Of a DNA stretch of 64,000 nt, positions 52,002 through 61,516 are shown piece after piece. Position 1 is the first letter of the stretch; each line of letters opens with the position of its first letter. The DNA is taken from positions 2,403,218 to 2,467,217 of the forward strand of contig NZ_CP073695.1 in the NCBI RefSeq assembly GCF_018228765.1. The letters are read 5' to 3'. The notes under the pieces were generated by a model. It was not told the origin of the DNA, did not search any database, and was given only the letters and a program-made list of their open reading frames with translations. The position numbers and the translations under genes were made by a program. Origin of the DNA: Halorubrum ruber (GTDB lineage Archaea; Halobacteriota; Halobacteria; Halobacteriales; Haloferacaceae).

Positions 52002-52322
52002 ATGGGCTACGACACGACGGCCTACGACGATGTCGAACCGCGCGCGCCCGGGATGTACTTCCTCCGCGACGCGCTCGACTGCGAGCACCTCGGCGTGACC
52101 GTCGTCGAGGCCGACGACGGCTGGGAGGGGATGGAACACGACCACGCCGACGGCGACCACGAGGAGGTGTACGTGCTGCTCCACGGCGAGGCAACGCTCA
52201 CCGTCGACGGGGACGCCGTCGACTTGGACCCCGGCGACGCGGTCCGCGTCGACCCCGGGTCTACCCGCGACCTCGCCTTCTCCGCGGACGGCTCGAAGAT
52301 GATTGTCGCCGGCGCACCTTGA
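52002..52322 (+). CDS. Small cupin-domain protein
   Basis: A 106-residue single beta-barrel. Cupin motif 1 is GMEHDHADGDHEEVYVLLHGEATLTVDG, with His46, His48 and His53 plus Glu as likely metal ligands. Motif 2 is DLDPGDAVRVDPGSTRDLAF. The substrate is unknown; many cupins of this size are sugar-phosphate isomerases or sensors. The last 12 residues (DGSKMIVAGAP) are the ancestor of the tandem repeat that follows. Confidence 0.88.
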   Translation: MGYDTTAYDDVEPRAPGMYFLRDALDCEHLGVTVVEADDGWEGMEHDHADGDHEEVYVLLHGEATLTVDGDAVDLDPGDAVRVDPGSTRDLAFSADGSKMIVAGAP

Positions 52323-52690
52323 CGCCGGCTCGATGATAGTCGTCGCCGGCGCACCTTGACGCCGGCTCGATGATAGTCGTCGCCGGCGCACCTTGACGCC
52401 GGCTCGATGATAGTCGTCGCCGGCGCACCTTGACGCCGGCTCGATGATAGTCGTCGCCGGCGCACCTTGACGCCGGCTCGATGATAGTCGTCGCCGGCGC
52501 ACCTTGACGCCGGCTCGATGATAGTCGTCGCCGGCGCACCTTGACGCCGGCTCGATGATAGTCGTCGCCGGCGCACCTTGACGCCGGCTCGATGATAGTC
52601 GTCGCCGGCGCACCTTGACGCCGGCTCGATGATAGTCGTCGCCGGCGCACCCTGACGCCGGCTCGATGATCGTCATCGCCGGCGCACCCT
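52321..52690. repeat. Ten tandem 37-bp repeats derived from the cupin gene end
   Basis: Units begin at 52321 and recur every 37 bp to 52690 (10 copies). Units 1-8 are identical; unit 9 has one change and unit 10 three. Each unit encodes DAGSMIVVAGAP and makes a TGA stop at the junction, mirroring the cupin C-terminus SKMIVAGAP-stop. The unit contains two GCCGGC palindromes. There are no spacers, so it is not a CRISPR array. The remaining 72 nt before the next gene show only a likely promoter. Confidence 0.95.
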
Positions 52691-52762
52691 GACCCGCTCT
52701 CCCTCCTGACCCTTCCCCGTCGACGCCGCAGTGTTAAGGCTCGCGCGCCCCGAGAACCGCGT

Positions 52763-53515
52763 ATGGAACTCGTCGGGGATCTGCTCGCGCGCGACCGGCG
52801 CACCCGCGACACGGCGCTCGTCACGGCGGACGGCCGGGAGCGGAGCCACCACGATCTGATCACGAACGGCTACAAGGCGGCGAACGTGCTCCGATACCTC
52901 GGCGTCCGAGAAGGGGCGACCGTCGCCGTCGACCCGACGCCGGGCTTTCACACCACGCTCGCGTTCCTCGGCGCAGCCGCGGTCGGCGCGCCCGTCCGGT
53001 TCGACCCGGCGGCGGGAATCGACGCGGGCGACCGGGTCGTGCTCGCGCCGGTCGCGACCGCCGCCGACCTCGATCCGGCGCCGGGCACGAACCTCGCCGC
53101 GTTCGGCGGATCGCCGGAGCGTCCCGAGACCACGCACTGGGAACAGGAGCTGTGGAGCGAGAACCCGGGGACGCCGCCGAGCGACGTCGAACCGGATGAC
53201 GCCGCTATCGTCGGGCCAGAGCGCGAGTTCAGCCACCGCGAACTGTGTTCGCTCGCCGCGACCGCGGTCGAGGCGGGCGGGATGGACGCGGAGACGCGCG
53301 TCGTCCTCCGGCGCCCGTTTTCCGACGCGCCGGCACTCGCGGCCGGTCTCGTCGCTCCCCTCTCCGTCGGCGGGACCGCGGTGCTCGCCGCGCCGAGCGC
53401 CGCCGACGAGGGCGGCGACGACTCTCGGGGCGACGTGGCGGTGGCCTCGGAAAAAACGAGCGTCCCGGAGCCGCGACGCGTCGATCCGGCGTCGGTCGCT
53501 GCGGCGACCGAGTGA
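52763..53515 (+). CDS. AMP-ligase-like half-protein
   Basis: A 250-residue protein. The N-terminal part (LVTADGRERSHHDLITNGYKAANVLRYLGVREGATVAVDPTPGFHTTLAFLGAAAVGAPVRFDP) resembles the first subdomain of acyl-CoA synthetases/AMP-forming ligases. A second partial echo is EFSHRELCSLAATAVEAGGM. The AMP-binding P-loop (TSGTTGxPKG) and the catalytic C-terminal domain are missing. It is either a degenerate remnant or a regulatory relative. The ATG and an intact reading frame suggest it is still expressed. Confidence 0.6.
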   Translation: MELVGDLLARDRRTRDTALVTADGRERSHHDLITNGYKAANVLRYLGVREGATVAVDPTPGFHTTLAFLGAAAVGAPVRFDPAAGIDAGDRVVLAPVATAADLDPAPGTNLAAFGGSPERPETTHWEQELWSENPGTPPSDVEPDDAAIVGPEREFSHRELCSLAATAVEAGGMDAETRVVLRRPFSDAPALAAGLVAPLSVGGTAVLAAPSAADEGGDDSRGDVAVASEKTSVPEPRRVDPASVAAATE

Positions 53516-53526
53516 GGGCGCCCGGT

Positions 53527-54861
53527 TCAGTCGTCCGCGGGGTTCGGCTCCGCGGACGCTCGGTCCTCGTGGAGGAGGCAAGCGGACTCGTGGTCGGACG
53601 CGTGGGCCGTCTTCGAGGGCTCGGTCTGGGCGCACGGAGTCGTGACCTCGTCGGACAGGAATTCGCCGGCCATCTCGGCGTTGTCGTCCAACAGGAGGTT
53701 CATCGCCTCCGTGAGCGTCTCCTCGAGCTCGGGGTCGTCTATCGTCTCACCGATGTCGAACTCCCGCCGGATCTCCGCTTGAACTTCCGAGTCCGTCGGC
53801 TCGGTTCCGCTCGCGGCGACGTTCTCTCGAACCTGCTCGACGTCGATCTCTCCGGTGTTGATCTTGTCGCGCAGGTTCAACAGCCCCCGCCAGTCGTCCT
53901 GATCGACGTCGACGCCGTCGGGCTGGATCACCTTGTGACACCGGGTGTGGAACCGGCAGCCGCTCGGCGGGTTCGTCGGGCTGGGGACGGTCCCCTTCAG
54001 CTCGATGCCGCCCACGCTCGCGCGCGGGTCCGGCGTCGGGATCGACGACAGCAGCGCCTCCGTGTACGGGTGTTGCGGGTTCGTGAAGATCTCCTCGACC
54101 GGCCCGATCTCGACGATCTCGCCGAGGTACATCACGGCCACCCGGTCGCATATCTGGCGGATGACGGACATGTCGTGGCTGATGAACAAAAGCGACAGGC
54201 CGAACTCGTCCTGGAGGTCGTCGATCAGCGAGAGGATCTCCGCCTGGATGGAGACGTCGAGCGCGCTCACCGGCTCGTCGGCGATGATGAGGTCCGGGTT
54301 CAACACGAGCGCCCGGGCGAGCGCGATCCGCTGCTTCTGGCCCCCGGAGAACTCGTGGGGGTACCGGTCGAAGTCGCTCGCCGAGAGCCCGACGCGTTCG
54401 AGCAGGTCCTCGACGATCGCGCGGCGCCGGTGGCGGTCGCTCATCCCGTGAACCTTGAGGAGTTCGCCGACCGCGTTGCCGACCGACATCCGCGGGTCGA
54501 AGCTCGAGGAGGGGTCCTGGAACACCATCTGGGCCCCTCGTCGGAACTCCTTCAGCTCCTCGTCGCTGAACTCCGTCACGTCGTTGGGGTGGCTCCCGTC
54601 GGGATTCCGCGTCGCGCCCTCGCGGCCGTTCCCGTTGAAGACGACCTCACCAGAGGTCGGCTCTTCGAGGTGGATGATGGAGCTCGCCGCGGTCGACTTC
54701 CCGCAACCGGACTCGCCGACGAGTCCGAGCGTCTCGCCCTCCGCGATGTCGAAGCTGATCCCGTCGACAGCGCGGGCGGCGCCGACCTGCCGGTTGAATA
54801 CCCCCTTCCGGATCGGGTAGTGCTTCTTCAGGTCGCGCACCGTGAGCAGCGGTTCAGTCAT
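53527..54861 (-). CDS. Peptide/solute ABC transporter ATP-binding protein (DppF/OppF type)
   Basis: A 444-residue ATPase powering a binding-protein-dependent importer. It has Walker A GESGCGKST, Q-loop, signature [15 protein letters not shown], Walker B LIIADEPVSALD and H-loop LLFISHDMSVI. The oligopeptide-type C-terminal segment (GCRFHTRCHKVIQ) carries the Cys residues of its iron-sulfur-like domain. A long acidic extension of about 120 residues follows. It is the last gene of the operon and overlaps the upstream ATPase by 8 nt. Confidence 0.93.
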   Translation of the reverse strand: MTEPLLTVRDLKKHYPIRKGVFNRQVGAARAVDGISFDIAEGETLGLVGESGCGKSTAASSIIHLEEPTSGEVVFNGNGREGATRNPDGSHPNDVTEFSDEELKEFRRGAQMVFQDPSSSFDPRMSVGNAVGELLKVHGMSDRHRRRAIVEDLLERVGLSASDFDRYPHEFSGGQKQRIALARALVLNPDLIIADEPVSALDVSIQAEILSLIDDLQDEFGLSLLFISHDMSVIRQICDRVAVMYLGEIVEIGPVEEIFTNPQHPYTEALLSSIPTPDPRASVGGIELKGTVPSPTNPPSGCRFHTRCHKVIQPDGVDVDQDDWRGLLNLRDKINTGEIDVEQVRENVAASGTEPTDSEVQAEIRREFDIGETIDDPELEETLTEAMNLLLDDNAEMAGEFLSDEVTTPCAQTEPSKTAHASDHESACLLHEDRASAEPNPADD

Positions 54862-55918
54862 CGGCGGGACCCACCTCGCTGTCGCCGTCGGCCGCGCCGG
54901 TTTCGCCGGCGGGTCCGAACTCCTCGCCGCCGATCACTGAGGGATCGCCGCCCGGGCCGTAGTGGACACAGGAGACCCACTGTCCGGGTTCGACCTCAAC
55001 TTCCTCCGGCTGCTCGCCGGTCCGGCACGCCTCCTCGGCGTACTCGCAGCGCGGCGCGAACCGACACCCGTCCGGCGGGTCGTGCGGATCTGGGAGCGTC
55101 CCCGGTATGCCCCCGCCCGTGCCACCGAACTCCGGCAGGCACTCCAACAGCTGCTGGGTGTACGGGTGTGTGGGGCGGTCGAAGATGTCGAGAACGCCGC
55201 CCCGCTCCATCACCTTCCCGGCGTACATCACGACGATCCGGTCGGCGATCTCCGCGACGACGCCGAGATCGTGCGTGACGAATAAGATTCCCATCTCGAA
55301 CTCCTCCTGGAGGTCGTTGAGGAGCTTCAGGATCTGCGCTTGAACGGTCACGTCGAGCGCCGTCGTCGGCTCGTCGGCGATGAGCAGGTCGGGGTCGCCG
55401 ACGAGCGCCATCGCGATCATCACGCGCTGCTTCTGGCCGCCGGAGAACTCGTGCGGGTAGTCGTCGAACCGCGAGCTCGCGTTCGCGATCCCGACGCGGT
55501 CCATGAGATCGACCGCCTTCGCGCGCGCCTCCTCGTCGGAGACGTCCTGGTGGATCTGGAGCGCCTCGGTGATCTGCCACCCGACGGTGTAGCAGTGGTT
55601 CATCGCCTCCTGCGGGTTCTGGAAGATGTGGGCGATCTCGTTGCCCCGGATCTGTCGGAGCTCCGACTCGGGGAGCGACAACAGGTCGCGCCCCTTGTAG
55701 CGGACGGTCCCCTCGATCTCGCCCGGCGGCGTGTTGATGATCCTGGTGACCGACTCCGTCGCGACGGTCTTGCCGGAGCCGGACTCCCCGACGATACAGA
55801 CGGTTTCGCCGGTGTCGACGCTGAAGTCGATCCCGTCGACCGCCGTGAGGGTTCCGTTGTCGGTGCTGAACGTCGTCTTGAGGTCTTCGACCTCGAGTAG
55901 TGGTTGGTCGTCGGCCAT
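54854..55918 (-). CDS. Peptide/solute ABC transporter ATP-binding protein (DppD/OppD type)
   Basis: A 354-residue ATPase. Walker A is GESGSGKT, signature [15 protein letters not shown], Walker [14 protein letters not shown]-loop [11 protein letters not shown]. The Cys-containing C-terminal loop ([20 protein letters not shown]) is typical of the Opp/Dpp class. It begins within the stop codon of the permease gene (TAATG) and ends inside the next ATPase, so translation is coupled. It pairs with the 53527 ATPase. Confidence 0.93.
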   Translation of the reverse strand: MADDQPLLEVEDLKTTFSTDNGTLTAVDGIDFSVDTGETVCIVGESGSGKTVATESVTRIINTPPGEIEGTVRYKGRDLLSLPESELRQIRGNEIAHIFQNPQEAMNHCYTVGWQITEALQIHQDVSDEEARAKAVDLMDRVGIANASSRFDDYPHEFSGGQKQRVMIAMALVGDPDLLIADEPTTALDVTVQAQILKLLNDLQEEFEMGILFVTHDLGVVAEIADRIVVMYAGKVMERGGVLDIFDRPTHPYTQQLLECLPEFGGTGGGIPGTLPDPHDPPDGCRFAPRCEYAEEACRTGEQPEEVEVEPGQWVSCVHYGPGGDPSVIGGEEFGPAGETGAADGDSEVGPADD

Positions 55919-57101
55919 TATTCGTTCTCGGCCTCCGCTTCGGGGTTCAGCGCGTCCAACAGCGCGTCACCGAGGAAGTTGAACGCGAGGATGGTCAAGA
56001 ACAGCACGATGCCGGGTGCCAGCACGATCCACGGGGCGAAGGAGAGGTCGCTCCGGCCCGCGGAGATGAGCTGGCCCCACGATGGGACCGTCGAGTCGCC
56101 GATCCCGAGGAACGCGAGCTGGGCCTCCGCGAGCAGGAAGCCGGGATGAGCAGCGTGAGCTGCGTGATGATGCTGCTCGCGACGTTCGGAACCACGTGAC
56201 TGCGGATGACGCGGTACGTGCTCGCGCCGCTGATACGACTCGCCTTGATGAACTCCTCTTCGGACACCGAGAGGGACTTGCTCCGAACGTACCGGGCGGT
56301 CCCGCCCCAGGCGAACAGCGAGAACACCACGATGAACATCCCGAGCCCGGCGCCGTAGATGTACAGGATGAGCAGGAACATCAGGAACGTCGGGAACGAG
56401 AGGATGATGTCGACGAACCGCATCATGATCTCGTCGACCCACCCGCCCGCGTACGCGCTCAGGGTGCCGAACGAGATCCCGATCGTGGCGACGATGGTCG
56501 TCGTGATGAACGCGATCTGCATGCTGATCAACATCCCGTAGACGATCATCGTGAACACGTCCTTGCCGGCGTTCGTCGTGCCGAGGGGATGTTCCCACGT
56601 GCCGTAACACCGCCCGTTCATCACCTCGCCGACGCAGGTCGCCGGCGTCGTGTCGACGACGGAGGTGAACACCGGCGGCTGGTAGGCGATGAGCAGTTGC
56701 TGCTGGGGTGGATCCATCACGATCGGTCCGACGATACCCCCGACGAACACGATTCCGAGCCAGCCGAGGCTCACGAGCGCCGGGCGGTTGCGCTTGAACT
56801 CCTTCCAGTAGTACCGCGTCCGCCGCGGGTTCTGATACAGCGGCAAGACGAGGTACCAGAAGGCCAAAAACAGGGTGAAGATGAAAAAGAAGTCGATGCT
56901 CGCGAGTCCCCGTTCGATTCCGATGAACTCGAACGTCTGGGTGCGGTCCCCGATCAAAAACTGGTCGTAAACGGCCAGTAGAACGACCGGGAGCGCCGTC
57001 AACAGCATCCCGATCGAGTTGATCGACAGATCGAACCGTCCCGACCGCGAGATCTCGTTCCAGTCGATTTGGTCGAACTGTTCGGATTTTTTAGTTGCCA
57101 T
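55918..57101 (-). pseudogene. ABC transporter permease (DppC/OppC type), frameshifted
   Basis: A permease with an extended N-terminus of about 100 residues holding two helices. The binding-protein-dependent permease domain contains ARYVRSKSLSVSEEEFIKASRISGAS, which is the EAA loop. Frame 1 runs from ATG 57101 to TQLTLLIP, then shifts. The rest (GFLLAEAQLAFLGIGDSTVPSWGQLISAGRS...LGDALLDALNPE) reads in another frame ending at 55918. One missing G in the CCGGG run at about 56141-56145 explains it. Everything else is intact; mutation or sequence error. Confidence 0.88.
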
Positions 57102-57115
57102 CTTTCTTCCTTGTG

Positions 57116-58090
57116 TTATCTGTCATCGTAGCTGATGCGTGGGTCGAGTACGGTGAACACGAGGTCCTCGAGGAGGTTCCCGATGACGGCGACGAACGTG
57201 AAGAACAGCGTCGTCCCCAACACGAGGTTCGTGTCCTGTGCGACCAGCGCCTCGTACGTCAGTCGGCCAAGCCCGGGGATCGCGAAGACGACCTCGACGA
57301 GCAGCGAAGACCCCAGAAACAGCGCGAGCAGCTGACCGACCAGCGTCGTCGAAAGCGGGACGAGCGTCGGCCGCATGACGTGGTAGGCGTACGCCCGCAG
57401 GGGTGAGACGCCCTTCGCCTTCGCCGTCTTCATGAAGTCTGCGTTCTGGAACTCCGCCGACTCGTTCCGAGAGACCCGCATGACTGCCCCGATCGAGCCC
57501 GTAACCAGCACGAATACGGGTATCGTGAGCTGGATAGCGTTTTCGATGCTGAACACCGGTACGGTGGTGTCGTACGTGATCGGGATGACTTCGAGCCAGA
57601 CGCCGAAGATCAGAAGCAGGATGATCCCGAAGAAGAAGTTCGGGATGGCGAATCCGAAGAACGCGAACCCGGTCGCGAGGTGATCCTTCCAGCTGTACAT
57701 GTTCGCGGCCGAGTAGACGCCGACGAGCGGTCCGAGGATGACCGTGAGGATCGTCCACGGGATGGAGTACTGCGCGGTGTAGTACAGCGACTGTTTGACC
57801 GCCTCGATCACCGGCTGGCTCCGGCTCATCGACCAGCCCCAGTCGAGGGTGTACACGCCCCGGATGAAATCGAGGTACCGGACGTACAGCGGCTGGTTGA
57901 GCCCCCGTAGCTCTCTGGCCCGCTCGGTCGCCTCCGCCGGATTTCCGCCCTGGAGCGCCGCCTGCGTGGCCGCCTGCTGGACTTCGGGGTTCGGCGCGGC
58001 CGACAGCAGCAGGAACGTGACCGTGGTGATGACTAGCGATACAACTCCGGCCCAAAGAAAGCGAGCGGTTACGTACCTTCCAAATCCCAT
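57116..58090 (-). CDS. ABC transporter permease (DppB/OppB type)
   Basis: A 324-residue permease. It has about six helices and a large external loop between helices 1 and 2 (GLNQPLYVRYLDFIRGVYTLDWGWSMSRSQPV), the hallmark of the DppB class. The EAA loop is NADFMKTAKAKGVSPLRAYAYHVMRPTLVPL. Length is normal. It lies 14 nt upstream of the second permease gene and 39 nt downstream of the substrate-binding gene, within the operon. Confidence 0.93.
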   Translation of the reverse strand: MGFGRYVTARFLWAGVVSLVITTVTFLLLSAAPNPEVQQAATQAALQGGNPAEATERARELRGLNQPLYVRYLDFIRGVYTLDWGWSMSRSQPVIEAVKQSLYYTAQYSIPWTILTVILGPLVGVYSAANMYSWKDHLATGFAFFGFAIPNFFFGIILLLIFGVWLEVIPITYDTTVPVFSIENAIQLTIPVFVLVTGSIGAVMRVSRNESAEFQNADFMKTAKAKGVSPLRAYAYHVMRPTLVPLSTTLVGQLLALFLGSSLLVEVVFAIPGLGRLTYEALVAQDTNLVLGTTLFFTFVAVIGNLLEDLVFTVLDPRISYDDR

Positions 58091-58129
58091 GTTGCTGTGA
58101 TAGATGCCGTGTGGTGAAGACGAGTCGTC

Positions 58130-60070
58130 CTACTCGTATCTCCACGCCGCAAAGTTCCAGCCGTTCGAGAAGTTCTCGATCGGCCCTTCGAGTCCCTCGC
58201 GGTAGCCGATCGTGCTGTCGGGGAACGCGAGCATGATGTACGGCTGCTCCTCAGCGAGGTTGGCGAACAGCTCGACGAGCGCGTCCGCCAGCTCCTCCTG
58301 TGAGGTTGCCTCTTGTGCTTGGTCGAACAGCGACTGCGCGTCGAACCCGGGGTAGTAGCCGACCGGATTGTAGAACGCCGTCGCTCCGTCGAAGAAGGCG
58401 CTGTTGGTGAGCGGGTTCCGCGGGTACGTGTTCAGTCCGAACACGACCGACATGTCCCACGCCTGGTTGCTCGTGACGTTGCGCGGACCGGGGTTGGTGG
58501 CGCTGGGCGCCGTCCACTCGACCTCCTCGCCGTTCACGGTGTCGACGAGTTCCTCCGGCACCTCGGTGATCTCGCCCTCGTCGTTCCGCTCCGGCGTGGG
58601 GAATTCGCTCGTGGTCCAGTACTCGTTGTTGAACCGGGTGCCGTCGATGGCCTCGACGCTCACCTCGATTCCGAGGTTCTCGCCGAGCTCCTGTGCGATG
58701 AACTCGGCCATCAGCTGTTCCGTGTCTTGGCCCGCGCTGTGGTAGATGTCGAGCTGAATTTGGTCCCCGTCCGGGTTGACCATCGTCTCGCCGTCGAAGC
58801 TGTAGTCGTACTCCGACTCCTCGAACGCCTCTTCCGCCAGTCCGCGAGCCACTTCGCTCCCGTAGCTGTCGCCGACGCCGAACTTCGGAATGTCGTCTTC
58901 CGGCGGGTAGAACTCGCTGAACCGCGGCTGCCACGTGAAGTGCGTCTCCGCGAAGTCACGGAACACGCCCTGGATTAGCCTCTCTTTGTCGATCGCGGCC
59001 GCCATGGCCTGCCGGAACGGGGTGTGCCGGAACATGTTCCCCGGGCCGGTGTTCCACCCGTTGTCTCGCATGTTGATCGAGATCTTCTCGTTGTAGGGCT
59101 GCGGGACCTGGTTGACGTAGATCTCGTCGTTGTTCTGGTACGACTCGACCTGCTCCGGCGGAATCGCGGCCGAATCGACCTCGCCCGTCTCCAGGGCGCC
59201 GAGCCTGGACGCCTCCTCTTGGATCACTCGGATCTCCGACTCCTCGAAGTACGGCGCGTCGTCGAACACGTCCGGGAGGTCGTCGGCGTCCTGGAGGTAG
59301 TAGTCCTCGTTCCGGCTGTACCGGGTCCCGGCGTCCCGCTCCCACTCGTCGAGCACGTACGGACCGAGGTTCCCGGCGAACTGAAGCTCGAGGAGCTCCT
59401 CGTCCTCCTGAAGGCCCTCTCTGTCTTCCTCTTCGACGTACGGTTCGAGGAGCTCCTGCGGGATCGGATACAGGAGCGGGTCGAAGCTCTCGGGCCAGAG
59501 GAGCGACGGGTTCGCCAGCGTCGCCTGGAACTCGTACTCGCCGGTCTCCTCGACGGTAACGCCCTGCCAGCTCGTGGTCGCGGCCGAGTTCGCCCAACTG
59601 CTCTGGTGGATCTCCTGAATCAGGTAGACGAAGTCGCTCGCGGTCACCTCCCCGTACGGGTCGCTGAACTCCAGCCCTTCGCGGATCTCGAACGTCCACA
59701 CCTCGCCGTCCTCGGTGGACATGTCGTAGAGGAGCGGGACGTACTCGTTGTTCTCGTCGAAGGTGTACCCTAGGTCGAGCGTCCGAGCGATCGCGTCGCC
59801 GGCGCCGTTCTCGGTGTTGTATATCGGGTTGAGCGTGCTGAACGAGGCGGAGGTCGCCGTCGAGTACACGTCCTGTTGGGTGTTCGTGTCGGAGCCGTCA
59901 CCCCCGTCACTACCGTCACTGTCGGTGCCGTCGCCACCGTCACCGCCGTCGCCGCCGTTGCCCGAACAGCCCGCGAGTGTGACAGCGCCCGTGAGGCCGA
60001 GCGCAGCGAGCCATTGCCGCCGGTTAACCTGCCGGGGATCTTCACGGTCCTTAATGCTTCGCCGTGGCAT
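58130..60070 (-). CDS. ABC transporter substrate-binding lipoprotein (family 5)
   Basis: A 646-residue solute receptor. The N-terminus has a Tat lipoprotein signal (NRRQWLAALGLTGAVTLAGC). A Gly/Asp/Ser stalk anchors the domain outside the cell. The receptor has EGLEFSDPYGEVTASDFVYLIQEI and RHTPFRQAMAAAIDKERLIQG, typical of SBP_bac_5 proteins. Ligands are usually peptides, nickel or sugars; the actual ligand is unknown. A TATA-like box (minus strand, 60091-60100) lies about 25 nt before the ATG. Confidence 0.92.
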   Translation of the reverse strand: MPRRSIKDREDPRQVNRRQWLAALGLTGAVTLAGCSGNGGDGGDGGDGTDSDGSDGGDGSDTNTQQDVYSTATSASFSTLNPIYNTENGAGDAIARTLDLGYTFDENNEYVPLLYDMSTEDGEVWTFEIREGLEFSDPYGEVTASDFVYLIQEIHQSSWANSAATTSWQGVTVEETGEYEFQATLANPSLLWPESFDPLLYPIPQELLEPYVEEEDREGLQEDEELLELQFAGNLGPYVLDEWERDAGTRYSRNEDYYLQDADDLPDVFDDAPYFEESEIRVIQEEASRLGALETGEVDSAAIPPEQVESYQNNDEIYVNQVPQPYNEKISINMRDNGWNTGPGNMFRHTPFRQAMAAAIDKERLIQGVFRDFAETHFTWQPRFSEFYPPEDDIPKFGVGDSYGSEVARGLAEEAFEESEYDYSFDGETMVNPDGDQIQLDIYHSAGQDTEQLMAEFIAQELGENLGIEVSVEAIDGTRFNNEYWTTSEFPTPERNDEGEITEVPEELVDTVNGEEVEWTAPSATNPGPRNVTSNQAWDMSVVFGLNTYPRNPLTNSAFFDGATAFYNPVGYYPGFDAQSLFDQAQEATSQEELADALVELFANLAEEQPYIMLAFPDSTIGYREGLEGPIENFSNGWNFAAWRYE

Positions 60071-60090
60071 ACCATGTACTACGAGTGGAT

Positions 60091-60100
60091 GTATAAAAAA
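60091..60100 (-). promoter_or_regulatory. Putative TATA box of the ABC importer operon
   Basis: TTTTTTATAC on the minus strand, about 25 nt before ATG 60070. The operon would be leaderless. The rest of the 280-nt gap to the next gene shows no clear feature. Confidence 0.6.
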
Positions 60101-60352
60101 CTTCAGACTTCGGAACAGTTGTCGGGGACGATCATCTTACATCTGTTTTGATAATTGGCTGATTCGAAGGGAAAACCGGACCACCGCCGCATATTTCATC
60201 GCGTATCGGAGAGTTTGACGCGGGTGGAGGAGTGAGATTTAATTCGATTGACTGCTCTCGCCTCGCGCGCGCAAGTAGCCGACGCTTCCCGGAGAGTTTC
60301 CGGAGACAACGGTGCGGTGCCGGCCGTTCCCGACCCGTCGCGGGAGCGTTCC

Positions 60353-61411
60353 TCAGTCGCCGCGACCGTCCCGGCCGGCGTCGTCGGCGAGCTCGGAACC
60401 AGAAGCCGACCGCGGACGGTTCGCCTCGGTGCTCCCATCGGCCTCAACCGCCGGACCGTCGCCGTCGGCGACCGACGGCCCCTCGGCTGCTTCACCACCG
60501 ATCACCCGCTCGTACCGCGCGATCTGTTCGCGATGGAGGGAGTGTATCATGTCCGCGAGGAACCCGAACACGAGCAGCTGGATCCCGAGGATCGTCGCGC
60601 CGACCGCGCCGACGGCGATGACATTGTGGCTGATACCGAACGCGAGGTACCGGTACAGCACGAACGCCCCCATCCCGAGCCCCGCCGCGGTCGCCGCCGC
60701 GCCGGCGCTCCCGAAGTAGAACAGCGGGTTGTTCGTCTTCGCCTTCCGGTACAGCTCCAGGAAGATCACGCCGCCGTCCCGGATCGGGTGGAGGTTCGTC
60801 GCGGAGCCGCCGGGTCGCTCCCGATACGTGACCGGGACCACGGCGACCGAGACGCGGTTCTTGACGCACTCGACGGCCATCTCGGTCTCGATCCCGAACC
60901 CGTCCGCGGTGAGGTGGAGCCGCAGGAACGACTCGCGGGTGAACGCGCGGTACCCCGAGAGGATGTCGCGGTAGCCCTCGCGGTGGATCGCCCGGAACGC
61001 AAGGTTGATCAGGCGGTTCCCGATCCGGTTGAGCCGGGTCATCGCGCCCGGGCGCATGTCCGCGAACCGGTTGCCGATGACGTGGTCGGCCTCGCCCTCG
61101 AAGAGGGGGTCGAGCATCGCCGCGGCGTCGTCGGCGTCGTAGGTGGCGTCGGCGTCGGCCATCAACACGTACGGGGCCGCGACGTGGTCCCGGACGGCTT
61201 CTCTGACCGCCTGCCCCTTCCCGCGGCCCGACTGCTCGACGACGCGCGCGCCGGCCTCGCGGGCGATCGACCGCGTCTCGTCGGTCGAGCCGCCGTCGAT
61301 CACCAGGACCTCCTCGAAGCCGGCGTCGCGGAAGTCCGTGACGACGCGTGCGACCGTCTCGGCCTCGTTCATCGTCGGCAACAGGACGCAGACGTCGTCG
61401 TGGTCGCTCAT
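60353..61411 (-). CDS. aglJ: Dolichol-phosphate hexosyltransferase, AglJ-like GT2
   Basis: A 352-residue family-2 glycosyltransferase. The GT-A domain has VCVLLPTMNEAETVARVV, DGGSTDET and the metal motif ADADATYDADDAAAML (DxD), plus IGNRFADMRPGAMTRLNRIGNRLINLAF. Two C-terminal helices (about 240-305) anchor it. The acidic tail is variable. The match to AglJ, which adds the first hexose to dolichol phosphate in haloarchaeal N-glycosylation, is by resemblance; a related sugar role is possible. Start ATG 61411 begins the fold. Confidence 0.75.
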   Translation of the reverse strand: MSDHDDVCVLLPTMNEAETVARVVTDFRDAGFEEVLVIDGGSTDETRSIAREAGARVVEQSGRGKGQAVREAVRDHVAAPYVLMADADATYDADDAAAMLDPLFEGEADHVIGNRFADMRPGAMTRLNRIGNRLINLAFRAIHREGYRDILSGYRAFTRESFLRLHLTADGFGIETEMAVECVKNRVSVAVVPVTYRERPGGSATNLHPIRDGGVIFLELYRKAKTNNPLFYFGSAGAAATAAGLGMGAFVLYRYLAFGISHNVIAVGAVGATILGIQLLVFGFLADMIHSLHREQIARYERVIGGEAAEGPSVADGDGPAVEADGSTEANRPRSASGSELADDAGRDGRGD

Positions 61412-61516
61412 CAGGCGAGCGATCACGGGGGAGTCGGTAAACTCTGTCCCTCCCGGTCGCCGGCCGACGCTGCGGCCACCCACACGCTCATGTATGTGAG
61501 CATTGATCGTGGTCGT

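Noticed and set aside
50799..52676. A 625-codon open frame on the minus strand across dnaJ and the tandem repeats
   Set aside because: It is the shadow of GC-rich dnaJ and of the 37-bp repeats, which happen to be stop-free on that strand. Its composition is Arg/Ser-rich and unlike haloarchaeal proteins.
52321..52690. 37-bp direct repeats as a CRISPR array
   Set aside because: Units are contiguous with no spacers, derive from the adjacent gene end, and no cas gene is near.
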